A stretch of 64,000 bases of DNA from Lasiosphaeris hirsuta (taxonomy: Eukaryota; Ascomycota; Sordariomycetes; Sordariales; Lasiosphaeriaceae). This document shows, in pieces, positions 35,301 through 48,377 of this stretch. The translations under genes were made by a program, and so were the position numbers. Position 1 is the first letter of the stretch; every line of letters begins with the position of its first letter. The notes under the pieces were generated by a model. It was not told the DNA's origin, did not search any database, and saw only the letters and a program-made list of their open reading frames with translations. The stretch lies in NCBI GenBank assembly GCA_030549175.1, contig JAUKUA010000003.1:2046001-2110000 (forward strand), read 5' to 3'.

Positions 35301-36482
35301 CTCTCAAAGTGTGGGGAGGATAGAGTGTAGATATGCACAGCAGGAGGAAGAACCTAAAGAAGGTTGCCGGAGCCACAAAAGAGCAACTACCGTAGACACG
35401 AGATGACAATGTGCACCGTCCGCGATAGCTGGCTACCTTCTCGGACAGTGGCAACCAATCGCGGAGAACCAGGACCGGGAAGGCTATATCCTCCTCCCCC
35501 CTCGGCTGGCAGTTGGCGGTCCCTTCCTCGCGTCTCACCTTTTCCCTTGCCAGGCCGGTTCCAATCGCGGTCTGGTCCAGTCTGGCTCGGCCCTCATTCT
35601 TTCCAGGTAAGGTGTCCTTCGGTAGGTACCTTACGCAGAGAGGGAAAGGCAGGGGGAAGGGGGCGGGGGCGAACGGCACGACATACGACACGAGAAAGCA
35701 AAAACCGGGAGGCGGTGGGGAAGGGGAGGGAGCTCGATGGAACTGCGATGGGCTGGCAGTGATGGCTGGCGTAGTAGTGTCCGGTTGGATTGCGACGGCG
35801 ATGGGAAGAAGGGAAGGGGGAGACGAGAGGGGCGGTGGTGGTGGTGGTGGTGTCGTGCAGCATAGGGTGCCTAGTGCGAGGGAGGGAACCGCGGTACGGC
35901 TCTGGATGGGATGGGCCGTCTTTTTCTTTCTTCTACATTACTTGCCTCTGCATCTGGGTCTGTCCATGCGGCCGTGTGTGTGGGCGGTCGTGTTGTAGTA
36001 CCACCGTGCCAACTGTACCTACCTAGAGTAGGACCCCCAAGGGAGAAATGGCACGTAACCATTGCATATCATCATATCTCCGAGGCGTCTACTTCGGGAC
36101 ATGGTATGTGATTCATTCTTCTTGGTTTTTCCCCCCCCCGCGATTCGTCTTTCTCGTGATTTTTCTTCATCTTCTTCATCCATCTCTAGCGTTATTAAGG
36201 CGAGCAAATGAAGTGACGCTGTGTATGTATGTACAATGCAGTTTAGATTTCTCCCGGTGGCGGGGAAAGGTAAGAGACAAACGCGGAGACGGAGAATGGA
36301 AAATCAAGTGTGCCATCCGTTCCCAAATGGACAGGACGAAATACACAACCGTCTCCCGGGCGACTAGCTCTTGATATATTCTCCACTTGCGTCTGGGACG
36401 AGGGCAAGCGAAACAGGAGACAGCACGCGCTGGATAATCGAATGGAGGGGTGATATCCGTCCAGATGGAGAATAACCAAGCC

Positions 36483-36829
36483 TCATTCCCACTCGTCATC
36501 GCTGCCCTCCCCAAAGAGGATATCTTCCTGATCATTAAGGGCAAGCTGAACAAACTGCCTAATCCAGGCCTGTTGGGCGGGATCTAGACCACCGGCCTCG
36601 ACCTCGACGTCTGGGGGGACGGCGGCAGCGGCAGCAGCGACAGGAGCAGCAGCGGCAGGGGGGGCGGCGACATTGTTGTTATTGTTATTGCGACGCTGTA
36701 CCTGCTGGTTCTGCTGTTGCTGATGGTGCGCCTGATTTGCTTGGTTATTCTGCCGGTGCGGAGGACCACCATGGCCTCGTCCTCGTTGACCGTTGAAGCC
36801 CCCTCCCCGAGCAGCTACGCGTGCTCCTC

Positions 36830-36864
<35 letters not shown>

Positions 36865-38795
36865 TCCGGCTGCCGCTACCCCGTGAGCGGCTACACCAGC
36901 CTGTTGATTCTGCCCTCTGCCTCGAACACCATTCTGATGCTGCGGTCCTCTTCGTGCAGGTTGGGCCGCCGCGCGGCCACGAGGTCCTCCACGACCGGCC
37001 CCTGCCGGTTGATTAGCAGCAATCCGAAGGACGAGAGGGCCCTCCCTAGCAATGCCAACCTGCCCGCCATCCTCATTCCTATGCCCCAATGCTGCTGCCG
37101 CCGCCGCTGCTGCTGCTACCCGAGCGGCCTCGGCCACCGCATCCTCTTCATCATCGGGCTCCTCGATCTCAGGCACAAACTCCTGTACAGGCTGCGGCGG
37201 GGCTTCGGCGCCGGCGGCAGCGGGAGGAGGACGCCCCTCGACACCTCCTGCAAAGCCAAGACCGACATCGTCTCCATCTCCATTCTCCAACTCCCACAGA
37301 CGCATATAGCAGGCCGTGACACGGCCTCCGGGCATCTCGTTGAAGTGCTGGTATGGATTACCTGGGTCGAGCCAGGCAGAGCAGAGATAGCAAAAGTGTG
37401 ACTGGCATCGGTAACAGATCATATGATTACAACCATGGGTCTTCTGTGCGGGCGCTGCGCACGTCGGGCAGGGTGTCGTGTGCATCTTCATATATTCGAT
37501 CGAGGCCTGTTCCTCGGCAGTGATCTCCCCCTTATCGCGGCGGGGTGCGCAACGGTAGAACTCTCCATGCCACGTCTGAAAGCACCGGCTGCAAAATGCA
37601 AAGCTGCACTCCTCGCAGATGGCCAGGAGCTCTGCGCCTGCCTCGTATGGTTTGAGTTTACTCTTGTCGGCTGACTTTTCACCGCCGGCGCTCCCACCCT
37701 CGTCATCAGAAGCTGAGTCGTCGGAGTCTTCAGCAAGTTCCAGGCCTTGGGGTTTCTTGTGCTTCTTGGACCGGGCGGCGCCGTTGCACCACTGACGTGG
37801 GCAGTAGATTGTGTTCTTGTCTGACTCGAGCTCAGTCTTGTACTTGAGTGACACATAGCGCTTCACCACGTCTTGTTCAAGCGGTATCTGCAGAAGCTCG
37901 CTGGGACTGATGTAAGTTCTGGGCTTCTTCCGTTTCTTGCCCGAGGGAGAAGGCTCCCTTGCCTTGCCGCGATCTTTGGCGCAGTTCGGCGCCAGACAGC
38001 GAACAGAAGCAAGATCGCCCTCCTTGATGGCATTGTTGTAGAAGTCCTTGAGGCAGTCGGTGCAGAAGACATGCCCACAATCCAGCATCCGATGGCAAAC
38101 CGAGCCCTTCTTTGGGTCTGTGATATGCATTAGTTTAGGTTATTTTCAGTATTGCTTCTCAAAAAACTGGATGATATACCTAGACAAACACCGCAGTCGA
38201 AGGTGCCCTTCTCAAAAGCAGCCCGCCTGGCCTTGATGTCGTAGTCTAGAATAGCTATCTTGTGCTGTGAATCGACCTTGAGGGCGCCCTTATCGCCCAC
38301 AAGATCGAAGACGTGCTCGGCCGACTGCTGAATGTGGTCGATGTACGTAAACCCGACCATATCGCGGCCCGTTTCCTCCCACAGACGCGGTCCATCGTCC
38401 TCAAGCTTCCGCACCGTCTCGGCGGGTAGCCATGGCGGCGTAGTGGAGACGGTGATCTGTGGTGGCTGCTCGGCCGGGTACCGTGGCCCAAAAACTATCT
38501 CGAGATGGAGCGATGGCAGGTGGGCCAGCTCGTGTGAGTCCACTACGCCGGTATTACCCTGCGGGACAGCATACTGATCTCCCTGCTGGTGCATCCGGGG
38601 GTTTGTCGGTGTCTCAGCCTCGGCAACGGCCGGAAAGAACACGACGACAGGGTCGGAGGGTGTGACGGGGACATCCAGAGCTATGGTGTAAGGGTCATCG
38701 GGCCGTACCTGTTGGATCTCGGGGTATATGGCGGCAAGAGATGTGAGCTCGGTGTCTCGCAGGCTCTCGAGTTCGTCGGGATCTAACGAGGCCAT
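36483..38795 (-). CDS. RWD plus RING-IBR-RING (RBR) E3 ubiquitin ligase, RNF14/Itt1-like
   Basis: Predicted RBR ubiquitin ligase that would take ubiquitin from an E2 onto the second-RING cysteine before transfer. Exons 38795-38180 and 38117-36483. Residues 1-160 form an RWD domain (ELESLRDTELTSLAAIYPE). RING1 starts at C201/C204 (CGVCLDPKKGS), with the intron inside it. The IBR region contains CEECSFAFCSRCFQTWHGE, and RING2 runs CPTCAAPAQKTHGCNHMICY with downstream FCYLC. Yeast Itt1 and human RNF14 are linked to translation termination and ribosome-stall handling. The C-terminal segment is Ala/Gly/Arg-rich. A C12 run (36853-36864) beside GGA repeats breaks the frame: as written translation stops near 36745 (662 residues). 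With one base fewer it continues to GLDPAQQAWIRQFVQLALND and ends at 36483 (749 residues), a tail typical of this family. Confidence 0.9.
36829..36864. repeat. (CCT)n tract followed by C12 homopolymer
   Basis: CTCCTCCTCC repeats run directly into twelve C residues inside the coding region of the RBR ligase. On the coding strand this is G12 followed by GGA units. It is the point where the reading frame changes. Confidence 0.85.
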
Positions 38796-39670
38796 CTGTG
38801 TGCGATTTGTGGGAGCACGTAATTATCTTTTCAGGAATTCAGAACGCCGCAGCGAAGGTGCTCTGGCTACCTGTCGGCGACACGCAGATGGCGACGTGAT
38901 GCTGTCTCTTCAGAAGTACGGACAGCCATGTGCTGGAGAAGGTGGAAATTTATTCACTTGTCAGGGTTTGCCAAGTCAAGAGACGTGAATGAGCGCTGTG
39001 GCGATCAGAAGAGAATCATTAGAAGAATCTGTGAGCTTTGGATCGCTCAAAAACCCAGAAGCATCCACACAGACTGAAGATTTGTCAGTAATGTGTGAGA
39101 AGCTAAGAAGAACTGATATTTAAGAGCATGCGGTATGTGAACTGCTGGTGTCGACATTCGGTTCGGCGCATTCAATGAGGCGACAACCTCTCTTTTAGAT
39201 CGTTGATGACTCGTCTCGGCCAGACGTTGCAGCGTCAGGCCAACGCCACATGCTCACAGAACCCAGTGGACCGGCTCCTCTTTTTCCATGGAGCAGAGGC
39301 TCCAGTTTTAATGAGGGGTTGCCCCATCCCGGGCGGGCTGAGCCGATTGGCCGTTCCAGCCCCATTCACCCCCCCCCCCCCCCCCTCCCCCTGGCGCCAC
39401 AAATCACAACACCAAAGGCCAACATTTTGCCAGTGACACAAGCACCTGCGAGACACACAAAACCTCAAATCATTTCGATTGACACGGAAACACAGCAAGA
39501 TTGCAACAGCAAGCATCCAGCCCCCCAATTGTCCCACTCTGCCACCGAGTAGCCAAGCCACCAAAAGGCTATGCAATAACTAGCTCCAACCCTCGCGTGT
39601 GCGACCACAATCCAAACAAACCATCACCACCCCCTGGTGAGCCGGGACAGGTTCCCGCTCCCCTTTCATA
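38796..39670. other. Divergent promoter region between RBR ligase and dolichyl-diphosphatase
   Basis: These 875 bases separate two divergently transcribed genes and must hold both promoters. A 17-base C homopolymer lies at 39369-39385. No supported gene is present. Confidence 0.6.
39369..39385. repeat. C17 homopolymer
   Basis: Seventeen consecutive C residues about 285 bases upstream of the dolichyl-diphosphatase start. Exact length is uncertain because such runs are hard to sequence. Confidence 0.85.
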
Positions 39671-40502
39671 ATGGCCGACGACATCACCCCTCTCGCCTCC
39701 CTCTCCCTAACCCACGTCTACTACGTAGGCCTCTCCCTATCTTCTCCCCTCTCCAACACCACTGACCCGCTCCCCTCAGAACCCCGACGATCCCATCTCC
39801 CTCCTCTGCGCCTGGCTCGCCCTCGTCCCCCAAGCCCTCTGCGTCGTCTACGCAACCCTGATATGGTCCACGCGCGAAGCCGAAGTCGCGCTCATGTTCG
39901 CAGGCCAGCTCGCGTGCGAGGCCGCCAACTTCGCGCTCAAGCGCCTCATCAAAGAGGAGCGGCCGCGGCACGTGCACCAGAGTAAGAGCAAGGGGTACGG
40001 AATGCCGAGCTCGCACGCGCAGTTCGCCTGCTTCTGGGCGATCGCGCTGTCGCTCTTCCTCCTCGTGCGTCACCGGCCGCGCCATGCCCCCAAAAAGGCA
40101 CCGAGCAAAGACGCAAAGGGGCGCACGCCCTCCCGCCTCGCTGCTATTGAGCGCTACGCTCATGAGCCTTGGTCCTTTGCGCAGCGCGCCCTCGTCAGCG
40201 GCGGCGCCGTCACGCTCGCGGGCCTGGTGGCGTGGAGCCGTGTCTACCTTGGCTACCACACAGGCAAGCAGGTGCTGGTGGGGTGTGCGGCGGGGTCAGT
40301 CAGCGCGATGGCCTGGTTCGCCGTCACGTACGTGGCACGGGAGACGGGGCTGCTTGCATGGGCCCTTGATATACCAGTGGCACGATGGTTTCGGCTACGG
40401 GACCTGGTGGTCGAGGAGGACCTGTGTCAGGCTGGGTGGGAGAAGTGGGAGGGAAGGAGGGAGAGTGAGGCGCCAGTGGCAAAGCAAAAGAAAAGGTTAT
40501 GA
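39671..40502 (+). CDS. cax4: Dolichyl-diphosphatase, PAP2 family (Cax4/DOLPP1-like)
   Basis: ER membrane phosphatase that hydrolyses dolichyl diphosphate on the lumenal side, recycling the lipid carrier after N-glycosylation. Exons 39671-39724 and 39780-40502, with a 55-base GTAGGC-CAG intron, give 258 residues. The start MADDITPLASLSLTHVYY followed after splicing by NPDDPISLLCAWLALVPQ is typical of this family. The three phosphatase signature motifs are visible: KRLIKEERPRH (K-x6-RP), GMPSSHAQ (PSGH type) and SRVYLGYHTGKQ (SR-x5-H). Hydrophobic segments flank them, consistent with four or five membrane spans. The protein ends in a basic tail. Unspliced reading would stop early, so the intron is needed. 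It is divergent from the RBR ligase gene. Confidence 0.92.
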
Positions 40503-41370
40503 GATTTATGTATGTAGATATAAGCGGACAAGACAAAATAAAAGAGATGGAAGGCTCCGGCCATTTGCATCGTGTGAAGAGATGGAGTAGATACCCGGCT
40601 GCTTTTCAGCAGCTAAAATACTATGGGATTGTGCAAAAGCTACGCAAAGTAGTTGGCGATAATCGTTAGGACATTCGAAAACCCATTGACAACATGACAC
40701 AAGTGCAGGTGATTATTGAAGACATTGTTATTTTTATCGTACTCCTATTCTTCACAATGTCTCTCTGTTGGGCTTCTTGAGCCTATACAGCGAGCTCAAC
40801 ATCCCAGAAGGGTAAGCTATTCCAACCCCTCAATAACAACACACTCCAATCTCTTGGACCGGATAACCACCTATTTGCCATCCTTGATAGTGAAAAGAGA
40901 CAGGAAAATAGGAGATAAAAATGATGGTAATACGACAAAACTCCTTGGAAAATGCTCAATGGCAAGGGAGCGGTTGCACAGTGAGTTCGCCTTAGGACGC
41001 CGTCATGATGCATAACTGTAAAGAGAAAAAGGAATGAAGGCCATCAGCCAGTCTCCCCAGACACCCCACACGGGCGAAGAATACAAAAGAAATAAGCCAA
41101 AAAGCGTTGTCGTCCTCTGACAGACAAGGTATCCCACAAACCAGTCGCCGATTCTCCATCTCACTAACGCCTTGCCTCATACTTAAAGCCAGAATTAAGC
41201 CCAAAATGCCCCCTTTGCCAATTTTTGTGGTACAGGCCAATGATGTACTGTACTGCATGTGAGCCACGTCGACTCTCTATAAGACAGCCCCTGCCATGCC
41301 CAACACCAGAAAATGCTTTCGAACAAGAGCGTAGCAGCTTTATCATGTCTGCTAGACAGCTACATGGTAG
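40503..41370. other. Convergent 3' intergenic region
   Basis: The dolichyl-diphosphatase and the seven-helix protein genes converge here, so the stretch should hold both 3' untranslated regions. I see no gene. Confidence 0.6.
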
Positions 41371-43556
41371 CTAGATCCAATCAGACTTGGTTGTCTTTGC
41401 TTTACTAGCGCCATTGTCGAACTTGGTGCTGGGAAGGGTGAAGCCAACTCCTCTCGGGCTCGGTAGCCTTGCTTTGGTTGGGCTCTGTGGGTCATAGATG
41501 TTTGGGCTCAGGGTCTCGGCTTGCTTCACGACTTCCTCTTCCTCTTCTTCTTCTTCCTCCTCCTCCTCCTCGTCGTCCTCGTAATCGTCATCATAGTCGG
41601 TGGGTCTACCACCTGGCCCTGGAACAGGTGGCAAAGTCTTCATCCTTGCATCCTTGACCGGGTTCCGCCTTGGGCTATCATCCATCACATCATCCTCTGT
41701 GGGACTGGCAATCGGGGTGCTCAAGGCCGCAGGCCGGCCACTAAGCGGTGAGGCCTTGTCCTTGTCCTTTAGCTTTGGGCATTCGAGAAGGTGGACCTTG
41801 GTATCGTTGGCAACGACCTTGTTCTTGACAACAGGGATGATGTCGTCTACTGAAGAAAGACGCAGTCCAATTTGAACGGTGGCTGACGAGACCAAGGATG
41901 AGTCTCGTCGGTGGCGGCCAGTAAGCATCCGCATGGATGGAGGGGGTTTGAGGGCTTCGTGAGCTGCCTCGTTCGAGTTTGGTGAGTATGTCGTGGAGGG
42001 TAAGAGCGTGACCGAGGACTTCGTGCTGGCACGGCTGCCCGGGAATAGAGAGTATGATCGTTTGCGCATGTGGTTGAACGCAGACGACATGGATGAGAAT
42101 TGTGCAGGTTCTGGCCTGCTAGGCATAGGGTAGACTGAGTTTAGGCGAAGAGGATTGGGCTGGTCGTCATATATCGACGAAGCCGGCCTCCTGCTCTGGC
42201 CGTCTCTGAACTCATGAGCCTTTTCATTGCTGATTAAACTCGCGTCGCTGTCCATTCGCCGCAAGCTCCCTGAGCCCCCTACTGTATGCATCATATGGCC
42301 GTCGAAATCAGGATCGAGTGGCCCGTAGCGCCTGATTTGATACTTCATCTTTCGCTGCTCATACTCGCCCACTTTGTCTCGAGGACCGATCGTAGACAAT
42401 GTATTGGACTTGAGGAATAGATAAAGTCCGCCTGTCATCAGCCCCGACACATTCGCCACGACAGACGCGACCATGGAGAGGGTGAGGGTATTGGTATTCC
42501 CGCCCCTCTGATCAACGAAAGCCATGGAAAAGAAGTACGGAATCATGAAGCCCTATTGGGTGTAAGCAGCTGAACTGAATCGGTTACCACGCGATAACTT
42601 ACATTGGAGATAATCGCCAAAGCGATATAGTAAACCATCCTCGACGCAGCCACTCGTGCGGTGACCTCAATCTTGATGCTGCGGTGGAGCTTCACAAAGA
42701 TGATCCCCACGCACACCAATAGGACCGACGTGATGCCGGTGAGGAGAGCAAAACACCCAGTCGAATAGTGTGCAACAAACCAGAAAAGCGAAGTCAAGCA
42801 AAAGTCCGGAGAGCGGTCAAAGTTGGCCACCAGGAAGTTAACGAGACTGAGCATGCCAATGATGGCCATGCAAATCGTCACGTTCCACTTCCCACGGGGC
42901 GCAAAGGGCTGGTTCCTCCGTAGCGCCCTGATGGCGATCTCAACACCAAATACCAGCTGGGTATATGGGGCGAGGAAGACAGCTGTAGGTGGTCAGCATC
43001 TTAATTTCCCAACTCAACTGGTAATTTCATGACTTACCAGGCAGCATCAGCTGTGCGAGCAGTGTGCATCCCAAGCCCACCAGAGCGTCGAGGCCGGTCG
43101 ACTGGGCCACAGCAAATGTGATGCCTTGCACCACGATGCAGAAGGACAGCAGCAGCGGGTAGACCTCGCCTTCGGGTACGAAGGTGAAGCCATTGCGTCT
43201 AAGAAAATGATGTGAGTCAACCGTGCAGCAGATGGACGCCAGACCTATCCCTCGTACCTGAACCTGAACTTCTTGTTGTTCCTCTTCTCCCTGTAGTAAG
43301 AATCGAATATAATACCGACTGCCGTGGCAAAGGCGGCAATCGTGTTAAAGGTAGCCAGAATAATGGTTGACGTCCGAATCGACTTGGCGGCGGCAAATCT
43401 GAACTCGTTCGCTATCATCTGTTGGGTCGTCGAGTTGGTGGCCGTCTGGTACAGCCCGTTCCCCCCTACGGTGACATTTCCCTGCTGCCGGAAGCTCATG
43501 TCGGCCCGCGACTCCAACCACCCGACGCCGCCATCCGCTCCGTGTAGTGGTGACAT
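41371..43556 (-). CDS. Seven-transmembrane protein with long acidic tail (orphan receptor-like)
   Basis: Predicted plasma-membrane protein with receptor topology. Exons 43556-43258, 43198-43038, 42982-42603 and 42552-41371 keep frame and give 673 residues. Seven hydrophobic helices can be read: IILATFNTIAAFATAVGIIF, VYPLLLSFCIVVQGITFAV, LGCTLLAQLMLPAVFLAPY, WNVTICMAIIGMLSLVNFL, CFALLTGITSVLLVCVGIIF, MVYYIALAIISNGFMIPYFF and MVASVVANVSGLMTGGLYLF. The N-terminal 60 residues carry possible N-glycosylation sites (NVT, NST). The C-terminal 350 residues are cytosolic and disordered, with Ser-rich blocks and a Glu-rich run (41532-41580). The layout resembles fungal GPCR-like proteins, but I see no CFEM domain or other feature that would make it PTH11-type. 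Ligand and G-protein coupling are unknown. Confidence 0.8.
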
Positions 43557-46500
43557 TGGGGCTCGTCGATAGACACGATGGCGATGAGCCGTAGCAGTGC
43601 CCTCGGACCGGTCGTCGTTAAGTCATCTAATCACGTCGTCGATTCCTTCTCTCGTTCGTCGTCGGCCGATGTGGGATGAAAGAAGGGGGAGAGAGGGTAG
43701 CTGGGTGGAGGAGAGACAAAGTGTAATGGCAAAGCCGGCGACGAGGGGTGGGGGGGGGGAGGTCTTGCTGGCGCTGGGGCAGGGGTATCACACCTCAAGC
43801 TCAACCACGGACCAGACGAAACAGTCCCTGACCCATCCAGCACTCGCAGCGAAGCCAGGACGACTGGGAATAGAAACAGGGACCAGGGCGGATGAATGGG
43901 CGAATCCACCATGGGTAGCAGCGGGCAGCAGTGGACAGAAGACGGCAGGGACGCACACGGCTTGCCATGGGACCCTTCCAGAAGAAGCTCAACACTGGTC
44001 AAGACGGGATGCATGAAGACTGAGTGCTTTCATGGTGCTGGGTCCCGGTCAGCTTCGTCGACAAACTTCGGCAGACAGTGGGGACAATAGGGTGGGTTGG
44101 GACGGTCCCCGCGCGGGCAGGACAAAGCCGGCCAGGGATCAGGCCTAGAGGTTGCGTCCCCTGCAGCTTCTCGTGTCGCCATCCCCACGATGATGGCCTC
44201 TCGCGAGGTCTCCCTGATGGCAACGGGGAGGGCCATGATGGTGGCCCCAGCATACGGCAGTGCTGGGGTGGCTCGGGCAGCCAGGAGATCTTGGCTACGG
44301 CATCTAGCGGCCCACATATGTGAGATCAGGTCGCATTGCTCTGCTCTGATCTGATCTCGCGGGAGCGAATGGCGGGGCCGTCTCAACCAGGCCTCGCAGC
44401 GATTCTGGAGACCTTAACGAGAAGCCGTTGCAGCTATGCCTAACTGTGTTAGTGTCAAGAAGCTACAGGGGCTAGCTGGGGTGCTGTGAAAAGGCATTGA
44501 TCCGACACTAGGCCCAAGCAACGGCCAGGTACGAATGCAGCGAAGACGCAGAAGTTGTTGGGCGAGAGTGTGAGTACACTGAGGAAAAAAGCTAGGGAGT
44601 CGGTGCGAATGCATTGTCGCGGCGTGGGGTTGAGGCAGTCTTGTAACAGCCCCCTAACAGCCCCAGGTTTCGCCTCTCCGCTTGCACCCCTGTCCCGGCG
44701 CGCTTTCCTGCAGGTGGCGCCTCTTGGCTCGAGCCCCATGTGAAGAGCGTTCCTGAAGGGGCAAGGCGGCTTGGCATATAGGAGTCGCAAAGACGAGGCC
44801 CAAGGGTGGCCCAGGCGTGGATCAAACCTCAAGGTCCAAATCAACGCCAACAACCGCACGCTTTTTTCTCTTTCAGAGTCGCACGAAGACATCGTCAGTT
44901 GCTTGATGATCGCCACGGTACATCAGCCTGTTCTTTTGGGACCGTCCCAAAAACGCTCACGATCAATATAGCCGACCGCAAGAGGCTGATTCCCTTAGCT
45001 GTGCCATTAATGCCCACGGACCAAGAGACGGCACCAGTTTGCTTCAGAGTCGCTGGCGACGGGCTTGTCGATGTCTCCAGTGTCTCTTGCTCATGCCACG
45101 ACCAATCGGCCCACCTTTCGGCTTTTATTTTTCGAACCACTTGCCTTTCCAGGCATCGGTATTCCCGCTCTTGCAACAAGCGTGCCGGAGCACAGAGGGC
45201 CCAGCCCGTCGTTTAGCAATTGGCGCAACCTCTCCGTATCACTGGCTAACAAAAAGAAACAAGCTTTTCGAGAGCTAGCAAGTTTTCATTCCTCTGAGTC
45301 TCGGCCCGTGATTGGACGTTGTTAGCTGTCCAGTCGTGCGAACAACCCGGTGGGGTTCGCCTGTTCCAGCATGCCTGCCCCCTCTTGATACAAGGCGTGT
45401 ATCAAGTTCCGGAAATCCTTTCTGCCATGACTGTCGACTCTGGGGGAGCCCAGCTTCGCCCAGGAAATGCCTCTTGTCAAACCCCCGTTCATTGGTGACA
45501 CTAGTCCTACCACCCAGGTTGGTGGCGATCTCTTTTTTGGCGGGAAGGATCCCCCATAAGACATCCGTGATAAGATGAGAGTTTTTTTTTTGGGTAGATC
45601 GGAGAGGACATGCTGTCGTTGATAGCGTGTCACGGCCTTGAGTTGCACGTCCATATACGGGCATTACAGATTTTCACGGAGCCAGTGCTTTAGGAATAGC
45701 TCGACATGACGAGCCCTTTTGGCTGCCCAGATGTGATGGCGGTACAAGCGAGTCGGGGGCTTACACCACACAAGCACTTTGGAAACAGCCAAAAGTGCCC
45801 GAGCTGGTGAGCTACTGTCACACCAGTTAAATCCCCTAGGCATGCCACTGGAGGGTTGTCAAGCCTTTCTAGTTTCTATCGGCCAGGGTCACCTCCGCTG
45901 TGCCTCCCGGGATCCAGGCTTTGGGAAGGGGTGACGGGGATGACAGGCTCACCCTACAGATAGTGGGAATAGGGGGCCCACACCTTGACAAGCCGCACCA
46001 ATATCTTTAGGGCGGTGGAAGCTCATAGCTCCGAAATGAATAAGGAAGCATGGCGGGTGCCAAGCAAAGAGGCCCCCAACGGGCCCCAACGGTCCAACAA
46101 CCGCAGCCATATCATGAGGTGACTCCTATTAGTCAAGCCATCATTCCCCCTCCCGGCGACCTCCAAGATAACTCAGCGCCCTCGCATCACAATGCCTTGT
46201 TAGCTGAAGGAATTGTATGTGGCTGAAACTCTCTGCCGACACAACGGCCTCAACACTTTAGCAATGTCAGATTCCTGTGACTCGAGCGATGCTTGCTGTT
46301 CACGGATGATGCCTAGGAATTGGCATTAGTCTTTTTGACAAAATCCGAATTGGAATCTGTAGATATATGCCCTTGGGTTCGCCCCAAGCACATGGAACTG
46401 TCCAAGAAACGGCATGATCTATGCGTCACTTGCTTACACGGCACTACGCCGACTTATATAGTCCACATAGAGCGTGTCCGGCTGCGTGACCCACGTCTTT

Positions 46501-46904
46501 GTCAGGCAAAATACCAGCGTCACTGCCCGTTGGTCAAGCACAAGTACGTAGGCCAGCCCTAAAGAGCGCGAGCGAACATTGACAAACCATGTGTAACTGG
46601 GTGAAAAAATACCCGGACCAGCCTCTTGGTTGGGACAAGTCATTCCCTCTAGAATTTGATAAATACCGCAGACGCGTCATACTGATCACCTACCCGCACT
46701 TCCATGGTCGAATGTCTCGAAAATATGCAGCGTACCATGCATTAAGCTGTCTGTATTGCCTTTGACCCAGGTTCATGGAAGAGATGCCGACCGTTCTTGG
46801 CCCATAATACAGCATTGCGACAACGCTATTGTCAAATTCCGAATCAGCTTTTCCGCACCTGCTCTCCTGGTTGGTTGCTAATTAAGCAAAACCAGCAGTA
46901 ACAT
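43557..46904. other. Intergenic, no supported gene
   Basis: About 3.3 kb between the seven-helix gene start and the 3' end of the EBP-like gene. Several ORFs of 60 to 150 codons overlap each other on both strands, which is what GC-rich non-coding DNA produces. None shows a domain, a good ATG context and a matching intron pattern. Confidence 0.55.
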
Positions 46905-47811
<907 letters not shown>

Positions 47812-48377
47812 TTTTACGCGATTTGCTTCCTTTGAGGACGGCGTGATTGCCAGGGTGGGTGCCACTACAGGTTGGTGATGTCAATTGAGTGAGGAGCAGG
47901 GTGATTTGAGGGGAAGGCCATTCATTCATGTCCGAAAAATAACCACGGGGAAGGTTGCAGCGGAATTCGAGTGGCTGGCCACATGGGCCGGGAAGGTGCA
48001 GATCTCCAATTGGAACGAATTCCAATCAAATGTCCGACATTATGAAAGTTAGCAATTTCAGAGTGTAGCAAAAATCACCATTGCAAAGTTTAAATGGTAG
48101 GAAAGTCTGTCTGAATACTCTAGTTATGCCAGTGCATATGAGAGAGGGGTATGTAAAGAAACCACAGCTTCCACCCAGATGAGTCGCCCACGCAAGCTCC
48201 TTGGAGCTGATCCGCCCATGTCCATCTTTGCCGCCCACCCGATAAAGTACAAAGCCAAATCTTGTCCCATCGTCATGACCAAGGTGTGTTACGTCGCCAT
48301 CGCGCAGTGCCGAGATGAGTCCATCCAAACCAGGGTATGTTGTGTACTAAGAGTGGGAATGGTGATCAAATCTCCAT
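47812..48377. other. Intergenic, no supported gene
   Basis: Upstream flank of the EBP-like gene and 3' flank of the GRG-1-like gene, both on the minus strand. A GTG-initiated frame extends the EBP-like ORF upstream by 18 codons, but the ATG at 47811 has a better context (AAAAATGGC). Confidence 0.6.

Larger units (their letters stand above)
24593..36482. other. Gene desert of about 11.9 kb upstream of the VIB-1-like gene
   Basis: No ORF in this stretch looks like a conserved protein. The longest frames (26517-27362, 30808-31497) have shadow-like composition and no domain, and the first opens on a TTG. Content seen: CA-rich tract 25487-25540, G10 at 25697-25706, a hairpin at 29662-29689, a CCCAGNR-type tandem repeat at 32258-32330, and TACCTACCTAG-type elements near 25563, 35622 and 36014. 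The first one to two kb upstream of 24592 probably holds the 5' leader and promoter of the VIB-1-like gene. Unannotated non-coding RNA is possible but not shown. Confidence 0.55.

Noticed and set aside
24593..36482. Transposon remnant in the long gap
   Set aside because: I find no terminal repeats, transposase or reverse-transcriptase-like frames, and no AT-rich mutated block.
39684..40259. 191-codon minus-strand ORF
   Set aside because: It is antisense to the well-supported dolichyl-diphosphatase gene and mirrors its GC-rich third positions.
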